From Streptomyces sp. CB01201 (GTDB taxonomy: Bacteria > Actinomycetota > Actinomycetes > Streptomycetales > Streptomycetaceae), in contig NZ_NNBJ01000033.1 of NCBI RefSeq assembly GCF_002803085.1, forward strand, positions 1-50,158: a stretch of 50,158 nucleotides of DNA. The letters are read 5' to 3'. Shown piece after piece: positions 15,437-24,186 of this stretch. Position 1 is the stretch's first letter. Each line of letters begins with the position of its first letter. Both the position numbers and the translations under genes were made by a program. The notes under the pieces were generated by a model. That model was given only the letters and a program-made list of their open reading frames with translations. It did no database searches and was not told the origin of the DNA.

Positions 15437-15948
15437 CCGAACCCACCACTCCCGCCGCTCCGACCGAGCCTCCCGGGGCCGCCGCTCCGACCGAGCCTCC
15501 CGGGGCCGCCGCTCCGGCCGAGCCCCCCGCTCACGCCGCTCCGGCCGGCCCGCCCTGGGCCGCCCGCTCCGGCGAGCACCCGCTGATCCAGGCGGTCAAG
15601 CCGCTCGTCGACGCCATGGGCGCCGAGATCCTGCCGCCGGGCCACGCCGCCCCCGACGACGTGGTGCTCGCCTGGGAGGGTGAGGACGTGGTGGCGGTGC
15701 GGCTGCCGCAGCTCTCCGACTCCCTGGACCACATCCTGGCCGCCATGGAGCGCCGGCACGGGATGCCGCTCGCCTCCCTCGACCGCAAGGCCAAGCAGTC
15801 GGCCGTACGGACCCTGGAGGCGCGCGGCGCCTTCTCCGTGCGGCACGGTGTGGAGACCGTCGCCTCGGCCCTCGGGGTCAGCCGGTTCACCGTGTACAAC
15901 TACCTGAACAGGGATCTGAACAGGGAAAACACCGCCAAGGGCGACTGA
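15433..15948 (+). CDS. DauR/YheO-type HTH (HTH_22-like) regulator
   Basis: 171 residues from GTG 15433, coupled to the gene before. Residues 1-45 are a Pro/Ala-rich tail with a 9-residue repeat (AAPTEPPGA). Residues 48-115 form a shortened sensor-like region (HPLIQAVKPLVDAMGAEI...). The C-terminal 50 residues are a DNA-binding domain of the YheO/DauR kind: LDRKAKQSAVRTLEARGAF, then VETVASALGVSRFTVYNYLN. It is the only unassigned DNA-binding protein between the hyi and urate operons, which makes it a candidate for the TCAAC-N5-GTTGA operators. That link is inference. Confidence 0.7.
   Translation: MTEPTTPAAPTEPPGAAAPTEPPGAAAPAEPPAHAAPAGPPWAARSGEHPLIQAVKPLVDAMGAEILPPGHAAPDDVVLAWEGEDVVAVRLPQLSDSLDHILAAMERRHGMPLASLDRKAKQSAVRTLEARGAFSVRHGVETVASALGVSRFTVYNYLNRDLNRENTAKGD
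15454..15534. repeat. 27-bp coding tandem repeat
   Basis: Two identical 27-base units (15454-15480, 15481-15507) and a third diverged unit (15508-15534) encode the Pro/Ala-rich N-terminus of the HTH protein. Length variation between strains would be expected. Confidence 0.8.
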
Positions 15949-15991
15949 ACGAGCACGCTGGGTACCCGCTCGGGCACCCCTCGAACGCAAC

Positions 15992-16025
15992 AAACCGCCG
16001 TCCGGACACCGGGCGGCGGTTTTTG
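15992..16025 (+). terminator. intrinsic terminator after the HTH gene
   Basis: CCGCCGTCCGG-ACA-CCGGGCGGCGG with one G-U pair, followed by TTTTTG. One of the few classical T-tract terminators here. Confidence 0.85.
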
Positions 16026-16038
16026 TAACCCCAAGTTT

Positions 16039-16079
16039 TCAACAAAGTGTTGACGGGATGTTTCGGAGGGCGTTAGCTA
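16039..16079 (+). promoter_or_regulatory. urate-operon promoter overlapped by the TCAAC-N5-GTTGA operator
   Basis: Palindrome TCAAC-AAAGT-GTTGA (16039-16053) overlaps the -35 TTGACG (16050-16055); -10 TAGCTA (16074-16079) with an 18-bp spacer. The start point would lie near 16086, leaving a leader of about 30 bases before uraD. Confidence 0.7.
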
Positions 16080-16117
16080 TCCGCAGCCCGTTCAGCACCA
16101 AGGCCACGGAGGCCGCC

Positions 16118-16630
16118 GTGACTTCGACTTCGACACCGGGCCTCGCCCGGTTCAACACCTCACAGGACAGTGCGGCCCTCGCCGCGCTCCACGAGGTGTG
16201 CGCCAGTTCGGCGTGGGGGAGCAAGCTGCTCGCCCAGCGCCCGTACGCCACCGCGGAGGACCTCTTCAGCGCCAGTGACGCCGCTTTGGCCGAGCTGACC
16301 GCGGAGGACCTGGAAGAGGCGATGGCCGGGCACCCGCCGATCGGCCGGCCGAAGCCCGGTGACCCCACCTCCGCACGTGAACAGCGCGGAATGGCCGGGG
16401 CCTCCGAGGCTCTCAAGGCCGAGCTGCTCGAACTGAACCTGGACTACCAGGAGAAGTTCGGTCATGTCTTCCTGATCTGCGCGACCGGTGCCACCGGCGA
16501 GCAGATGCGCGATGCGGTAAAGACCCGGATCGGCAACACCGCCGAGGAGGAGCGCGAGATCGTGCGCACCGAACTCGGGAAGATCAACCGAATCCGGCTG
16601 ACCCGTCTCGTAGAAGAGGACAAGGACTGA
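16118..16630 (+). CDS. uraD: OHCU decarboxylase
   Basis: 170 residues. GTG 16118 is preferred to upstream starts because GGAGG (16108-16112) is five bases before it and the first aligned residues follow (LARFNTSQDSAALAALHEVC). Decarboxylates 2-oxo-4-hydroxy-4-carboxy-5-ureidoimidazoline to S-allantoin. The catalytic His is H72 in GHPPIGRPKPG; the C-terminal part LNLDYQEKFGHVFLICATG is typical. First gene of uraD-uraH-uricase-permease-deaminase; its stop overlaps the uraH start by one base. Confidence 0.95.
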   Translation: MTSTSTPGLARFNTSQDSAALAALHEVCASSAWGSKLLAQRPYATAEDLFSASDAALAELTAEDLEEAMAGHPPIGRPKPGDPTSAREQRGMAGASEALKAELLELNLDYQEKFGHVFLICATGATGEQMRDAVKTRIGNTAEEEREIVRTELGKINRIRLTRLVEEDKD

Positions 16631-17034
16631 TGAGCACCGCGACCACCGCCTCGGTGTCCACGCACATCCTGGACACCAGCATCGGACGCCCCGCCGAGGG
16701 TGTCGCCATCAAGCTCGCGGCCCGCTCGGGCTCCGACGCCCAGTGGACCGCGCTCGGTGGCTCCGCGACCGACGCGGACGGGCGCTGCAAGGACTTGCCG
16801 GCCCTGCCGGAAGGCACCACCCACGTACGGCTCGACTTCGAGGTCGAGCAGTACTTCACGCGTTCAATCAAGCCAGTGAAGCAAGCCGAGGCGCAGCAGG
16901 ACGCCCCCCGCGTAAGGGACAGCGGTGCGTTCTTCCCGGAGGTGGCGATCACTTTCGCCGTCACCCCGGGCGAGCACTATCACGTACCGCTGCTGCTCAA
17001 CCCGTTCGGCTACTCCGTTTACCGAGGGAGCTAG
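16630..17034 (+). CDS. uraH: 5-hydroxyisourate hydrolase
   Basis: 134 residues of the transthyretin-related HIUase family. N-terminal signature VSTHILDTSIGRPAEGV supplies the active-site His, and the C-terminus ends YRGS, the diagnostic tetrapeptide. Hydrolyses 5-hydroxyisourate from uricase to OHCU. An insertion of about 15 residues (KQAEAQQDAPRVRDSG) in the middle is longer than in many homologues. Translationally coupled to uraD (TGATG). Confidence 0.95.
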   Translation: MSTATTASVSTHILDTSIGRPAEGVAIKLAARSGSDAQWTALGGSATDADGRCKDLPALPEGTTHVRLDFEVEQYFTRSIKPVKQAEAQQDAPRVRDSGAFFPEVAITFAVTPGEHYHVPLLLNPFGYSVYRGS

Positions 17035-17039
17035 CAGAC

Positions 17040-17963
17040 ATGCCCACGATTCTCGGCCAGAACCAGTACGGCAAAGCAGAGAACCGCGTCGTCAAGATCA
17101 CGCGGGACGGCGACACGCACCACATCAAGGACCTGAACGTCTCGGTCGCCCTGTCCGGCGACATGGAGGACGTGCACTACTCCGGCTCGAACGCCAACGT
17201 GCTTCCGACGGACACCACCAAGAACACGGTGTACGCGTTCGCCAAGGAGTACGGCATAGAGTCCGCCGAGCAGTTCGGCATCCACCTCGCGCGGCACTTC
17301 GTGACCTCGCAGGAGCCGATCAAGGTCGCGCGCATCCGCATCGAGGAGTACTCCTGGGAGCGCATCGCGACCTCCGAGGCCAACTCGAAGTTCATCGGCT
17401 CCGACGACGTCAAGCACTCCTTCGTCCGCAAGGGCCAGGAGACCCGAGTCACCCAGATCACCTACGACGGTGAGAAGTGGGAGGTCATCTCGGGCCTCAA
17501 GGACCTGGTCGTGATGAACTCGACGAACTCCGAGTTCTGGGGTTACGTCAAGGACAAGTACACGACGCTCCAGGAGGCGTACGACCGCATCCTGGCCACC
17601 CAGGTCTCCGCCCGCTGGCGCTTCAACTGGAGCGACGACGAGCAGAAGGCGCCCAACTGGGAGAAGTCCTACGAGCAGGTGCGCAAGCACATGCTCCAAG
17701 CCTTCGCCGAGACGTACTCGCTCTCGCTCCAGCAGACCCTGTACCAGATGGGTTCGCGCATCATCAACAACCGGTCCGAGATCGACGAGGTTCGATTCTC
17801 GCTGCCGAACAAGCACCACTTCCTGGTGGACCTCGAACCGTTCGGGCTCAAGAACGACAACGAGGTCTACTTCGCGGCCGACCGTCCGTACGGTCTGATC
17901 GAGGCGACCGTCCTGCGCGACGGCGTCGAGCCGCAGATCCCGGTCGACATGACCAACCTCTGA
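17040..17963 (+). CDS. urate oxidase (uricase)
   Basis: 307 residues, two T-fold domains. Oxidises urate with O2 to 5-hydroxyisourate and H2O2 without a cofactor. The active-site Thr-Asp pair appears at T57-D58 (LPTDTTKNTVYAF) and the conserved Lys at K12; later motifs are RWRFNW, TLYQMG and LPNKHHFLVDL (Asn/His of the substrate site). Starts five bases after uraH. Its peroxide product explains the shared operator with the catalase gene at 11630-13087. Confidence 0.97.
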   Translation: MPTILGQNQYGKAENRVVKITRDGDTHHIKDLNVSVALSGDMEDVHYSGSNANVLPTDTTKNTVYAFAKEYGIESAEQFGIHLARHFVTSQEPIKVARIRIEEYSWERIATSEANSKFIGSDDVKHSFVRKGQETRVTQITYDGEKWEVISGLKDLVVMNSTNSEFWGYVKDKYTTLQEAYDRILATQVSARWRFNWSDDEQKAPNWEKSYEQVRKHMLQAFAETYSLSLQQTLYQMGSRIINNRSEIDEVRFSLPNKHHFLVDLEPFGLKNDNEVYFAADRPYGLIEATVLRDGVEPQIPVDMTNL

Positions 17964-17978
17964 CGCGGCACTGAGCCC

Positions 17979-18008
17979 GCCCCCGCCCGCCCGCAGTCGG
18001 GCGGGGGC
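17979..18008 (+). terminator. hairpin between uricase and permease
   Basis: GCCCCCGCCCG and its complement, 11 pairs, no T run. It may lower expression of the two downstream genes relative to the enzymes rather than end the transcript. Confidence 0.5.
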
Positions 18009-18030
18009 CGGCCAGACCGGAGGGAATCTC

Positions 18031-19431
18031 ATGGCACAGCCTGCAATGGGGCCGGCACCAGCCGACGGCCCATGTCCCACCCCACCTGAAGGTGCCGTGC
18101 ACCCGGTGGACGAAAAGCTTCCTGCCTCGCGGCTCGTCCCCGCCGCGCTCCAGCACATCGCCGCCATGTACGCGGGCGTCGTCACCCCTCCGCTCATCAT
18201 CGGCCAGGCCGTCGGCCTGGACACCGCGGGACAGACCCGTCTGATCGCGGCCAGCCTGCTCATCGCCGGGCTCGCCACCGTCCTGCAGACCATCGGCCTC
18301 GCGAACTTCGCCGGGAACCGGCTGCCGTTCGTCAACGCCGCCTCGTCGGCCGGCATCGCGCCCATGCTCGCGATAGCCGAGACCAGCGCCAAGGGCCATC
18401 AACTCCCCGCCATCTACGGCGCGGTGATGGTCGCCGGAGTCTTCTGCCTCCTGGTCGGCCCCTTCTTCGGCCGGCTGCTGCGCTTCTTCCCGCCGCTGGT
18501 GACCGGTGTCGTGATCACGCTCATCGGCGTCACGCTGATGCCCGTACCCGTCTCCTGGGCCCAGGGCGGCGACAAGACCGCCGCCGACTTCGGGTCCATG
18601 AAGAACCTGGCGCTCGCCGCCTTCACGCTCGGCGTGATCCTGCTCTTCCAGCGCTTCGGCCGCGGCTTCCTGCGCCAAGTCGCCCTGCTGCTCGGCCTGT
18701 TGATCGGCACGCTCGCCGCGATCCCGTTCGGCATGGCCGACTTCGCGGCCATGAAGTCCGCGCCCGTCGCCGCCCTGCCGACGCCCTTCTCCTTCGGTGC
18801 CCCCGAGTTCCACCCGGCGGCCGTCCTGTCGCTGTGCATCGTGATGCTGGTCCTGATGACCGAGTCCAGCGCCGGCATGCTCGCCATCGGCGAGATCTGC
18901 GAGCGCCGCACCGACGGGCGGACCATCGCCCGCGGCCTGCGCACCGACGGCATCGCCACGCTGCTCGGACCCGTCTTCGGCGGATTCCCCACCAGCGCGT
19001 TCGCCCAGAACGTGGGCGTGGTCTCGCTGACTCGCGTACGCAGCAGGTACGTTGTCGCCGTCGCGGGCTGCGCCCTGCTCGTACTCGGCGCCTTCCCGGT
19101 GCTCGGCGCGGTCGTCTCCCTGGTCCCGATGCCCGTACTCGGCGGCGCCGGAATCGTGCTGTTCGGCTCGATCGCGGTGAGCGGTATCCGTACCCTCTCC
19201 GAGGCCGGGCTCGACGACAGCTCCAACATCATCCTGGTCGCCGTGGCACTCGGGGCGGGCATCATCCCGCTCGCCGCGCCCACCTTCTACGCCGACTTCC
19301 CCGCCTGGGCACAGACCGTGCTCGGGTCCGGCATCAGCGCGGGAGCGCTCACCGCGGTCCTGCTCAACCTCTTCTTCCACCATCTCGGCACCCGGAGCCG
19401 CGTCGCGGTCCCGGCACTCAAATCCTCGTAG
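18031..19431 (+). CDS. NCS2 purine (urate/xanthine) permease
   Basis: 466 residues with about 12-14 membrane segments. Family motifs: LQHIAAMYAGVVTPP in TM1 and the NCS2 signature QNVGVVSLTR. Proton-coupled import of a purine base; in this operon xanthine or urate is the most likely substrate. GGAGGG precedes the ATG. The permease at 21339-22748 is a close paralogue. Confidence 0.93.
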   Translation: MAQPAMGPAPADGPCPTPPEGAVHPVDEKLPASRLVPAALQHIAAMYAGVVTPPLIIGQAVGLDTAGQTRLIAASLLIAGLATVLQTIGLANFAGNRLPFVNAASSAGIAPMLAIAETSAKGHQLPAIYGAVMVAGVFCLLVGPFFGRLLRFFPPLVTGVVITLIGVTLMPVPVSWAQGGDKTAADFGSMKNLALAAFTLGVILLFQRFGRGFLRQVALLLGLLIGTLAAIPFGMADFAAMKSAPVAALPTPFSFGAPEFHPAAVLSLCIVMLVLMTESSAGMLAIGEICERRTDGRTIARGLRTDGIATLLGPVFGGFPTSAFAQNVGVVSLTRVRSRYVVAVAGCALLVLGAFPVLGAVVSLVPMPVLGGAGIVLFGSIAVSGIRTLSEAGLDDSSNIILVAVALGAGIIPLAAPTFYADFPAWAQTVLGSGISAGALTAVLLNLFFHHLGTRSRVAVPALKSS

Positions 19432-19482
19432 GGTCCTGCCGTGCCCAAGTCACAGCCGCCACTGAACCGAGAAGGAAGCACC

Positions 19483-20874
19483 ATGGCACCTTCGGCAGCC
19501 CCCCAGCGCATCGTCATCGAGAACTGTGCGATCGCCACCGTGGACGCGAATGACACCGAGTACGCCTCCGGCTACCTGGTCGTCGCCGACAACAAGATCG
19601 AGTCGATCGGAGCCGGCCAGGCCCCGAAGGGCCTGGAAAACGTGGTCCGCCGCATCGACGGCACCGGCCACCTGGTCACCCCCGGCCTGGTCAACACGCA
19701 CCACCACTTCTACCAGTGGATCACGCGTGGTCTGGCCACCGACCACAACCTCTTCAACTGGCTGGTCGCCCTCTATCCGACGTGGGCGCGCATCGACGAG
19801 CAGATGGGCCGCGTCGCCGCCCAGGGTTCGCTCGCGATGATGGCCCGCGGTGGTGTCACCACCGCGATGGACCACCACTACGTCTACCCCCAGAACTCCG
19901 GCGACCTGTCCGGCGCGATCATCGGCGCGGCCTCCGAGATGGGCGTGCGCTTCACGCTGGCCCGCGGCTCCATGGACCGCAGCGTCAAGGACGGCGGCCT
20001 GCCGCCGGACTTCGCCGTCGAGACCCTCGACGGTGCGCTCGCCGCGACCGCCGAGACCGTCGACCGCTTCCACGACGCCTCCTTCGGCTCGATGACCCAG
20101 GTCGCCGTCGCCCCCTGCTCGCCCTTCTCGGTCTCCACCGAACTCATGAAGCAGGGAGCCGAGTTGGCCCGCGCCAAGGGCGTACGGCTGCACACCCACG
20201 GCTCGGAGACCGTGGAGGAGGAGCAGTTCTGCAAGGAGCTGTTCGGCATGGGCCCGACCGACTACTTCGAGTCGACCGGCTGGCTCGGCAGTGACGTGTG
20301 GATGGCGCACTGCGTCCACATGAACGACTCCGACATCGCCGCCTTCGCCCGCACCGGCACCGGCGTCGCCCACTGCCCGTCCTCCAACGCGCGCCTCGCC
20401 GCCGGCATCGCCCGCGTCCCGGACATGCTGAAGGCCGGCGTCCCGGTCGGTCTCGGCGTGGACGGCACCGCCTCCAACGAGTCGGGCGAGCTGCACACCG
20501 AGCTGCGCAACGCGCTCCTCATCAACCGCCTCAACGCCCAGCACCGCGAGGCCGCGCTCAACGCCCGCCAGGCCCTGCGCCTGGGCACCTACGGCGGCGC
20601 CCAGGTGCTCGGCCGCGCCGACCACATCGGCTCCCTCGAAGCGGGCAAGCTCGCCGACTTCGTGCTGTGGAAGCTGGACACCCTCGCCCACGCCTCCATC
20701 GCCGACCCGGTCACCGCGCTCGTCTTCGGCGCGGCGGCCCCGGTCACCGCCTCGTTCGTGAACGGCAAGCAGATCGTCGAGAACAGCCGTCTCACCACGG
20801 TCGACGAGGACGCCATCGCCGTCGCGACCCGCGAAGAGGCCCAGCGCCTCGCCCGGATCGCCGCGCAGGCCTGA
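19483..20874 (+). CDS. 8-oxoguanine deaminase
   Basis: 463 residues from ATG 19483 (AAGGA upstream; GTG 19441 is a less likely start). Amidohydrolase with metal-binding NTHHHFYQ (H73, H75), RLHTHGSET, WMAHCVHM and GVDGTASNES (metal Asp). The sequence has the pattern of the 8-oxoguanine deaminase subgroup (HHHFYQWITRG, MDHHYVYP), which turns 8-oxoguanine into urate and so feeds uricase directly. Other deaminases of this superfamily act on guanine or s-triazines; context favours 8-oxoguanine. Last gene of the urate operon. Confidence 0.85.
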   Translation: MAPSAAPQRIVIENCAIATVDANDTEYASGYLVVADNKIESIGAGQAPKGLENVVRRIDGTGHLVTPGLVNTHHHFYQWITRGLATDHNLFNWLVALYPTWARIDEQMGRVAAQGSLAMMARGGVTTAMDHHYVYPQNSGDLSGAIIGAASEMGVRFTLARGSMDRSVKDGGLPPDFAVETLDGALAATAETVDRFHDASFGSMTQVAVAPCSPFSVSTELMKQGAELARAKGVRLHTHGSETVEEEQFCKELFGMGPTDYFESTGWLGSDVWMAHCVHMNDSDIAAFARTGTGVAHCPSSNARLAAGIARVPDMLKAGVPVGLGVDGTASNESGELHTELRNALLINRLNAQHREAALNARQALRLGTYGGAQVLGRADHIGSLEAGKLADFVLWKLDTLAHASIADPVTALVFGAAAPVTASFVNGKQIVENSRLTTVDEDAIAVATREEAQRLARIAAQA

Positions 20875-20885
20875 CCCCAAGGAGT

Positions 20886-20913
20886 CCGGCCGAGGGGGAC
20901 GGCCCTCGGCCGG
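20886..20913 (+). terminator. hairpin after 8-oxoguanine deaminase
   Basis: CCGGCCGAGGG and CCCTCGGCCGG, 11 pairs with a 6-base loop, 12 bases after the stop. Confidence 0.6.
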
Positions 20914-20949
20914 TCGCCGTGGACCCGAGCGGGGCCCACGGCAGCTGGA

Positions 20950-20988
20950 CCGGGGGGTGCGTACTACAAGGACGTACGCACCCCCCGG
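20950..20988. terminator. second, very strong hairpin
   Basis: CCGGGGGGTGCGTAC and its exact complement, 15 pairs with a 9-base loop. Confidence 0.65.
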
Positions 20989-21338
20989 AACGGTGAGACG
21001 TGCCAACCCCCGCACGGACACCGCGAGTTGACGCCAGCCGCGCCGACCGGTCCAGCACCACCGGAGGCGCCGTGCGCGCTCCGTCCGCACCGTCCGGCAC
21101 CCTCGACGGCGATCGCCGCCCGACCGGAGAACCATCCGGCGGCCGGCAACGCCCGTACCACCCGCACCCGTTCGGTCCCATCCCCAACCGTCCGGCGCCA
21201 CCCCGCACCATCCGACAGCCGAGCCGTGCTGTCCGTACTGCCTCGCACCACCTGTTCCAGCTGCTCAACGCACCACAACGCACCACCTCCAAGACACCCG
21301 CGTCCACCGCCGACGTGTAACCGACCGGAGGAACCGCC

Positions 21339-22748
21339 GTGGCCGCACAGCCCAGGTTTCGCAACTTCGCAGTCAACTCCGCCCAGACCGGCGAGAAGCA
21401 CCCGGTCGACGAGACGCTCCCCCCGCTGAAAATGTTCACCAGTGGCCTCCAGCACGTGGCCGCGATGTACGCGGGCGTGGTGGCCCCGCCCATGATCGTC
21501 GGCCCCGCCGTGGGGCTCGACACCAAGGAGACCGCCTTCCTGGTCGCCGCGAGCCTGTTCACCGCGGGGCTCGCCACGCTCCTCCAGACCCTCGGGATCT
21601 GGAAGATCGGCGCCAAGTTGCCCTTCGTGAACGGGGTTTCGTTCGCCGGGGTCAGCCCGATGATCGCCATCGGCAAGGAACACGGCGCCAATGCCATCCC
21701 CGTCATCCTCGGCGGGATCATCGTCGCCGGACTGCTCGGCTTCCTGGCGGCGCCCTACTTCGGCAATCTCGTCCGCTTCTTCCCGCCGGTCGTCACCGGC
21801 ACCGTGATCACCCTGATAGGCGTCTCACTGCTTCCCGTCGCCTTCAACTGGGCCTCCGGAGGCAATGACAAGGCCTCCGACTACGGTTCGCTCTCCAACC
21901 TCGGGCTCGCCGCGATCACCCTGGTCATCGTGCTCGCGCTGCGCAAGCTGCTGCGCGGGTTCATGCAGCAGATCGCGATCCTGCTCGGCCTGGTGGCCGG
22001 CTCGATCATCGCCATCCCGATGGGCAAGACCAGCCTGGACGCCATCAAGAACGCGGACGTCGTCGGCTTCCCGACGCCGTTCCACTTCGGCGCCCCGCAG
22101 TTCGACGTCGCCGCCATCGTCTCGATGTGCATCGTGATGCTGGTCTGTATGACGGAGTCCACCGCCGACATGCTGGCCCTCGGCAAGATCGTCGAGCGCC
22201 CGGCCGACCAGAAGACCATCGCCGCCGGGCTGCGCGCCGACACCCTCGGATCGGTCCTCAGCACCCTCTTCAACGGGTTCATGGCCAGCGCCTTCGCCCA
22301 GAACATCGGGCTCGTCGCGATGACCAAGGTGCGCAGCCGGTTCGTCGTCGCGACCGGCGGGCTGATCCTCGTCGTGATCGGCCTGTCCCCGGTCGCGGCC
22401 TCGGTCATCTCCCTGGTGCCGCTGCCGGTACTCGGCGGCGCGGGCATCGTCCTGTTCGGCTCGGTCGCCGCCAGCGGCATCCAGACCCTGTCGACCGCGG
22501 CCCTGGAGAAGGGCGAGAACGCGCTGATCGTGGCCGCGGCGGTCGGCATCGGCCTGATACCGATCGCCAAGCCGGACTTCTACCACGCCTTCCCCGACCA
22601 GGTCCTCGTCGTCCTCGACTCCGGGATATCGACCGGCTGCGTGGTGGCCATCGTCCTCAATCTGGCCTTCAACCACTTCGGCAAGCAGCGGGAGGAGACG
22701 GAGGTCGAGGTGCTCCAGGCAGCCGAACCGGAGGTCGCCCTGCACTGA
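21339..22748 (+). CDS. second NCS2 purine permease
   Basis: 469 residues from GTG 21339 (GGAGG seven bases upstream). LQHVAAMYAGVVAPPMIVG and QNIGLVAMTK are the family signatures. Strongly similar along its length to the permease at 18031-19431, so the two probably arose by duplication and may differ in substrate (urate, xanthine or uracil). It is separated from the urate operon by two terminators and a long leader, so it is controlled independently. Confidence 0.92.
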   Translation: MAAQPRFRNFAVNSAQTGEKHPVDETLPPLKMFTSGLQHVAAMYAGVVAPPMIVGPAVGLDTKETAFLVAASLFTAGLATLLQTLGIWKIGAKLPFVNGVSFAGVSPMIAIGKEHGANAIPVILGGIIVAGLLGFLAAPYFGNLVRFFPPVVTGTVITLIGVSLLPVAFNWASGGNDKASDYGSLSNLGLAAITLVIVLALRKLLRGFMQQIAILLGLVAGSIIAIPMGKTSLDAIKNADVVGFPTPFHFGAPQFDVAAIVSMCIVMLVCMTESTADMLALGKIVERPADQKTIAAGLRADTLGSVLSTLFNGFMASAFAQNIGLVAMTKVRSRFVVATGGLILVVIGLSPVAASVISLVPLPVLGGAGIVLFGSVAASGIQTLSTAALEKGENALIVAAAVGIGLIPIAKPDFYHAFPDQVLVVLDSGISTGCVVAIVLNLAFNHFGKQREETEVEVLQAAEPEVALH

Positions 22749-23011
22749 CCCGGTGGCCGAGTGACCGAACGGGCGTCGACCGACCGGCCGCTCTCACCAT
22801 GGCTCGTCCCTTCGGCCCGGCAGGCCACGGGATCCCTCGGGACCTGTGGCACCACCTGCCGGGCCTTAGGTCGTCCCCGGGCCGCTCGGCCCCGGTTTCC
22901 GCTGGTCGCGATGGTAGAACGGAAGGGCCGTGGCTCCCTCATGGGGCCGCGGCCCGTTCGGATGTTGCGCTCCCAGCCGTGGCAACACCCAGTCCATGGA
23001 GGAAAGCAACC

Positions 23012-23941
23012 ATGTGGAACACCTCGGCCGAGCCGGTCACCCGCATCCTCGACCTCGACCGCGAGGGCCTCGCCGCGCTGCGCGGACGCGCGCTCACCGC
23101 CGCCGTAGCGGCCGCGGAGGGCCGCACCATGGTCGCCGAGGTCTTCGCCGAGCGGGCCGCGCTGATCCCGGGCGACGACGGCCGGGGCGTCCACAACATG
23201 GAGCTGGTCGCGGCCTTCGGCGCCGACCTCGTCGTCCTCAACCTCATCGAACGGGCTTGGGACGGAAGCCGGTTGACGCTGCCGGGCCTCGGCACCTTCA
23301 CCTCGATCGCCGACCTCGCGGCGCACATCGGGCGCCCGGTCGCCGTCAACCTCGAACCCGGTGACGTACCGGAGATCCGGCGGGCCAAGCCCGAGTACGC
23401 CAAGCGGCTCGTCGACATGGGCGCGGCCATGCTGTGCCTGACCGCCAACCCCGGCACCGGCGGTTCCTACGACGGCCTGGCGCGCGTAACGGAGCAGCTG
23501 CGCAAGGGACTTGGGGACGACGTGGCCCTGTGGAGCGGCAAGATGCACCACGCCGGGCACCCCGAGCGCGTCACCGCGGCCCGGCTCACCTCGCTCGTCG
23601 AGGCGGGGGCCGACGGGGTCGTGCTGCCGCTGCCCGGGACCATGCCCGGCGTCACCAAGGAGCTGGCCGCCGAGGCGGTCGCGGCCGTGCAGGACGCGGG
23701 CGCGGTGGTGCTGGGCGCCATCGGCACCAGCCAGGAGGGCTCGCACGCCAACGTCGTGCCGCAACTCGCCCTCACCGCAAAGGAGATAGGGGTCGACGCC
23801 CATCACTTCGGGGACTCCTTCATCCCCGGCATGTGCGACCCGGAGCTGCTCTACTCCTACTCCGTCGCGATCCGCGGCCGGCGCCACACCTGGAACCGGA
23901 TGGCGCTCGGCGGCCGCGGCCGCAGGTGCCCGTCGTGCTGA
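23012..23941 (+). CDS. TIM-barrel protein of the DUF7916 / PEP-phosphonomutase-like kind
   Basis: 309 residues from ATG 23012 (GGAGG nine bases upstream). Regularly spaced strand-loop motifs indicate a TIM barrel: GADLVVLNLIE, RPVAVNLEPGDVPE, AAMLCLTANPGTGGS, ALWSGKMHHAG, DGVVLPLPGTMPGV, VVLGAIGTSQEGS, FGDSFIPG. I recall similar proteins beside sugar transport genes and listed as an uncharacterised domain; the enzyme activity is unknown to me. The next gene, a minimal DeoR HTH, overlaps its end by 16 bases, so the two are made together. Confidence 0.6.
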   Translation: MWNTSAEPVTRILDLDREGLAALRGRALTAAVAAAEGRTMVAEVFAERAALIPGDDGRGVHNMELVAAFGADLVVLNLIERAWDGSRLTLPGLGTFTSIADLAAHIGRPVAVNLEPGDVPEIRRAKPEYAKRLVDMGAAMLCLTANPGTGGSYDGLARVTEQLRKGLGDDVALWSGKMHHAGHPERVTAARLTSLVEAGADGVVLPLPGTMPGVTKELAAEAVAAVQDAGAVVLGAIGTSQEGSHANVVPQLALTAKEIGVDAHHFGDSFIPGMCDPELLYSYSVAIRGRRHTWNRMALGGRGRRCPSC

Positions 23942-24183
23942 CCGCCGATCTGCGCCGGGCCCGGATCGCGCGCTGGGTCGAGTACAAGGGGCATGTCTCG
24001 ATCGCCGAGCTGATCCGGGAGCTGCGGGTGAGCCGGATGACGGTCTACCGCGATCTGGCGCTCCTCGAAGCGGAGGGGCGGCTGCACCGGGTGCGCAGCG
24101 GCGCGGCCGCCTTCCCCAGCGCCCAGTTCGCGGACGGCGCCGACTGGATGACCTGGCGGCTCACCCAGGAGCGCGCGGCCTGA
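23926..24183 (+). CDS. stand-alone DeoR-type HTH protein
   Basis: 85 residues from GTG 23926 (GTG 23935 also possible), overlapping the stop of the upstream gene. Residues 8-60 are a clear DeoR winged helix (RRARIARWVEYKGHVSIAEL, VSRMTVYRDLALLEAEG). The sugar-phosphate-sensing domain of normal DeoR proteins (about 170 residues) is absent; a 20-residue tail follows instead. It may depend on its coupled partner for sensing. Confidence 0.75.
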   Translation: MPVVLTADLRRARIARWVEYKGHVSIAELIRELRVSRMTVYRDLALLEAEGRLHRVRSGAAAFPSAQFADGADWMTWRLTQERAA

Positions 24184-24186
24184 GGC

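Larger units (their letters stand above)
20875..21338. other. long gap: two terminators and a C-rich leader
   Basis: The first 115 bases contain two hairpins (20886-20913 and 20950-20988) that end the urate operon. From about 21120 to 21310 the top strand is C- and A-rich and G-poor (runs of CACC/CCGCACC). ORFs here lack an RBS. No known riboswitch pattern was recognised. Confidence 0.5.

Noticed and set aside
20875..21338. Purine or xanthine riboswitch before the second permease
   Set aside because: No conserved aptamer core or paired loops could be seen; the leader looks unstructured and C-rich.
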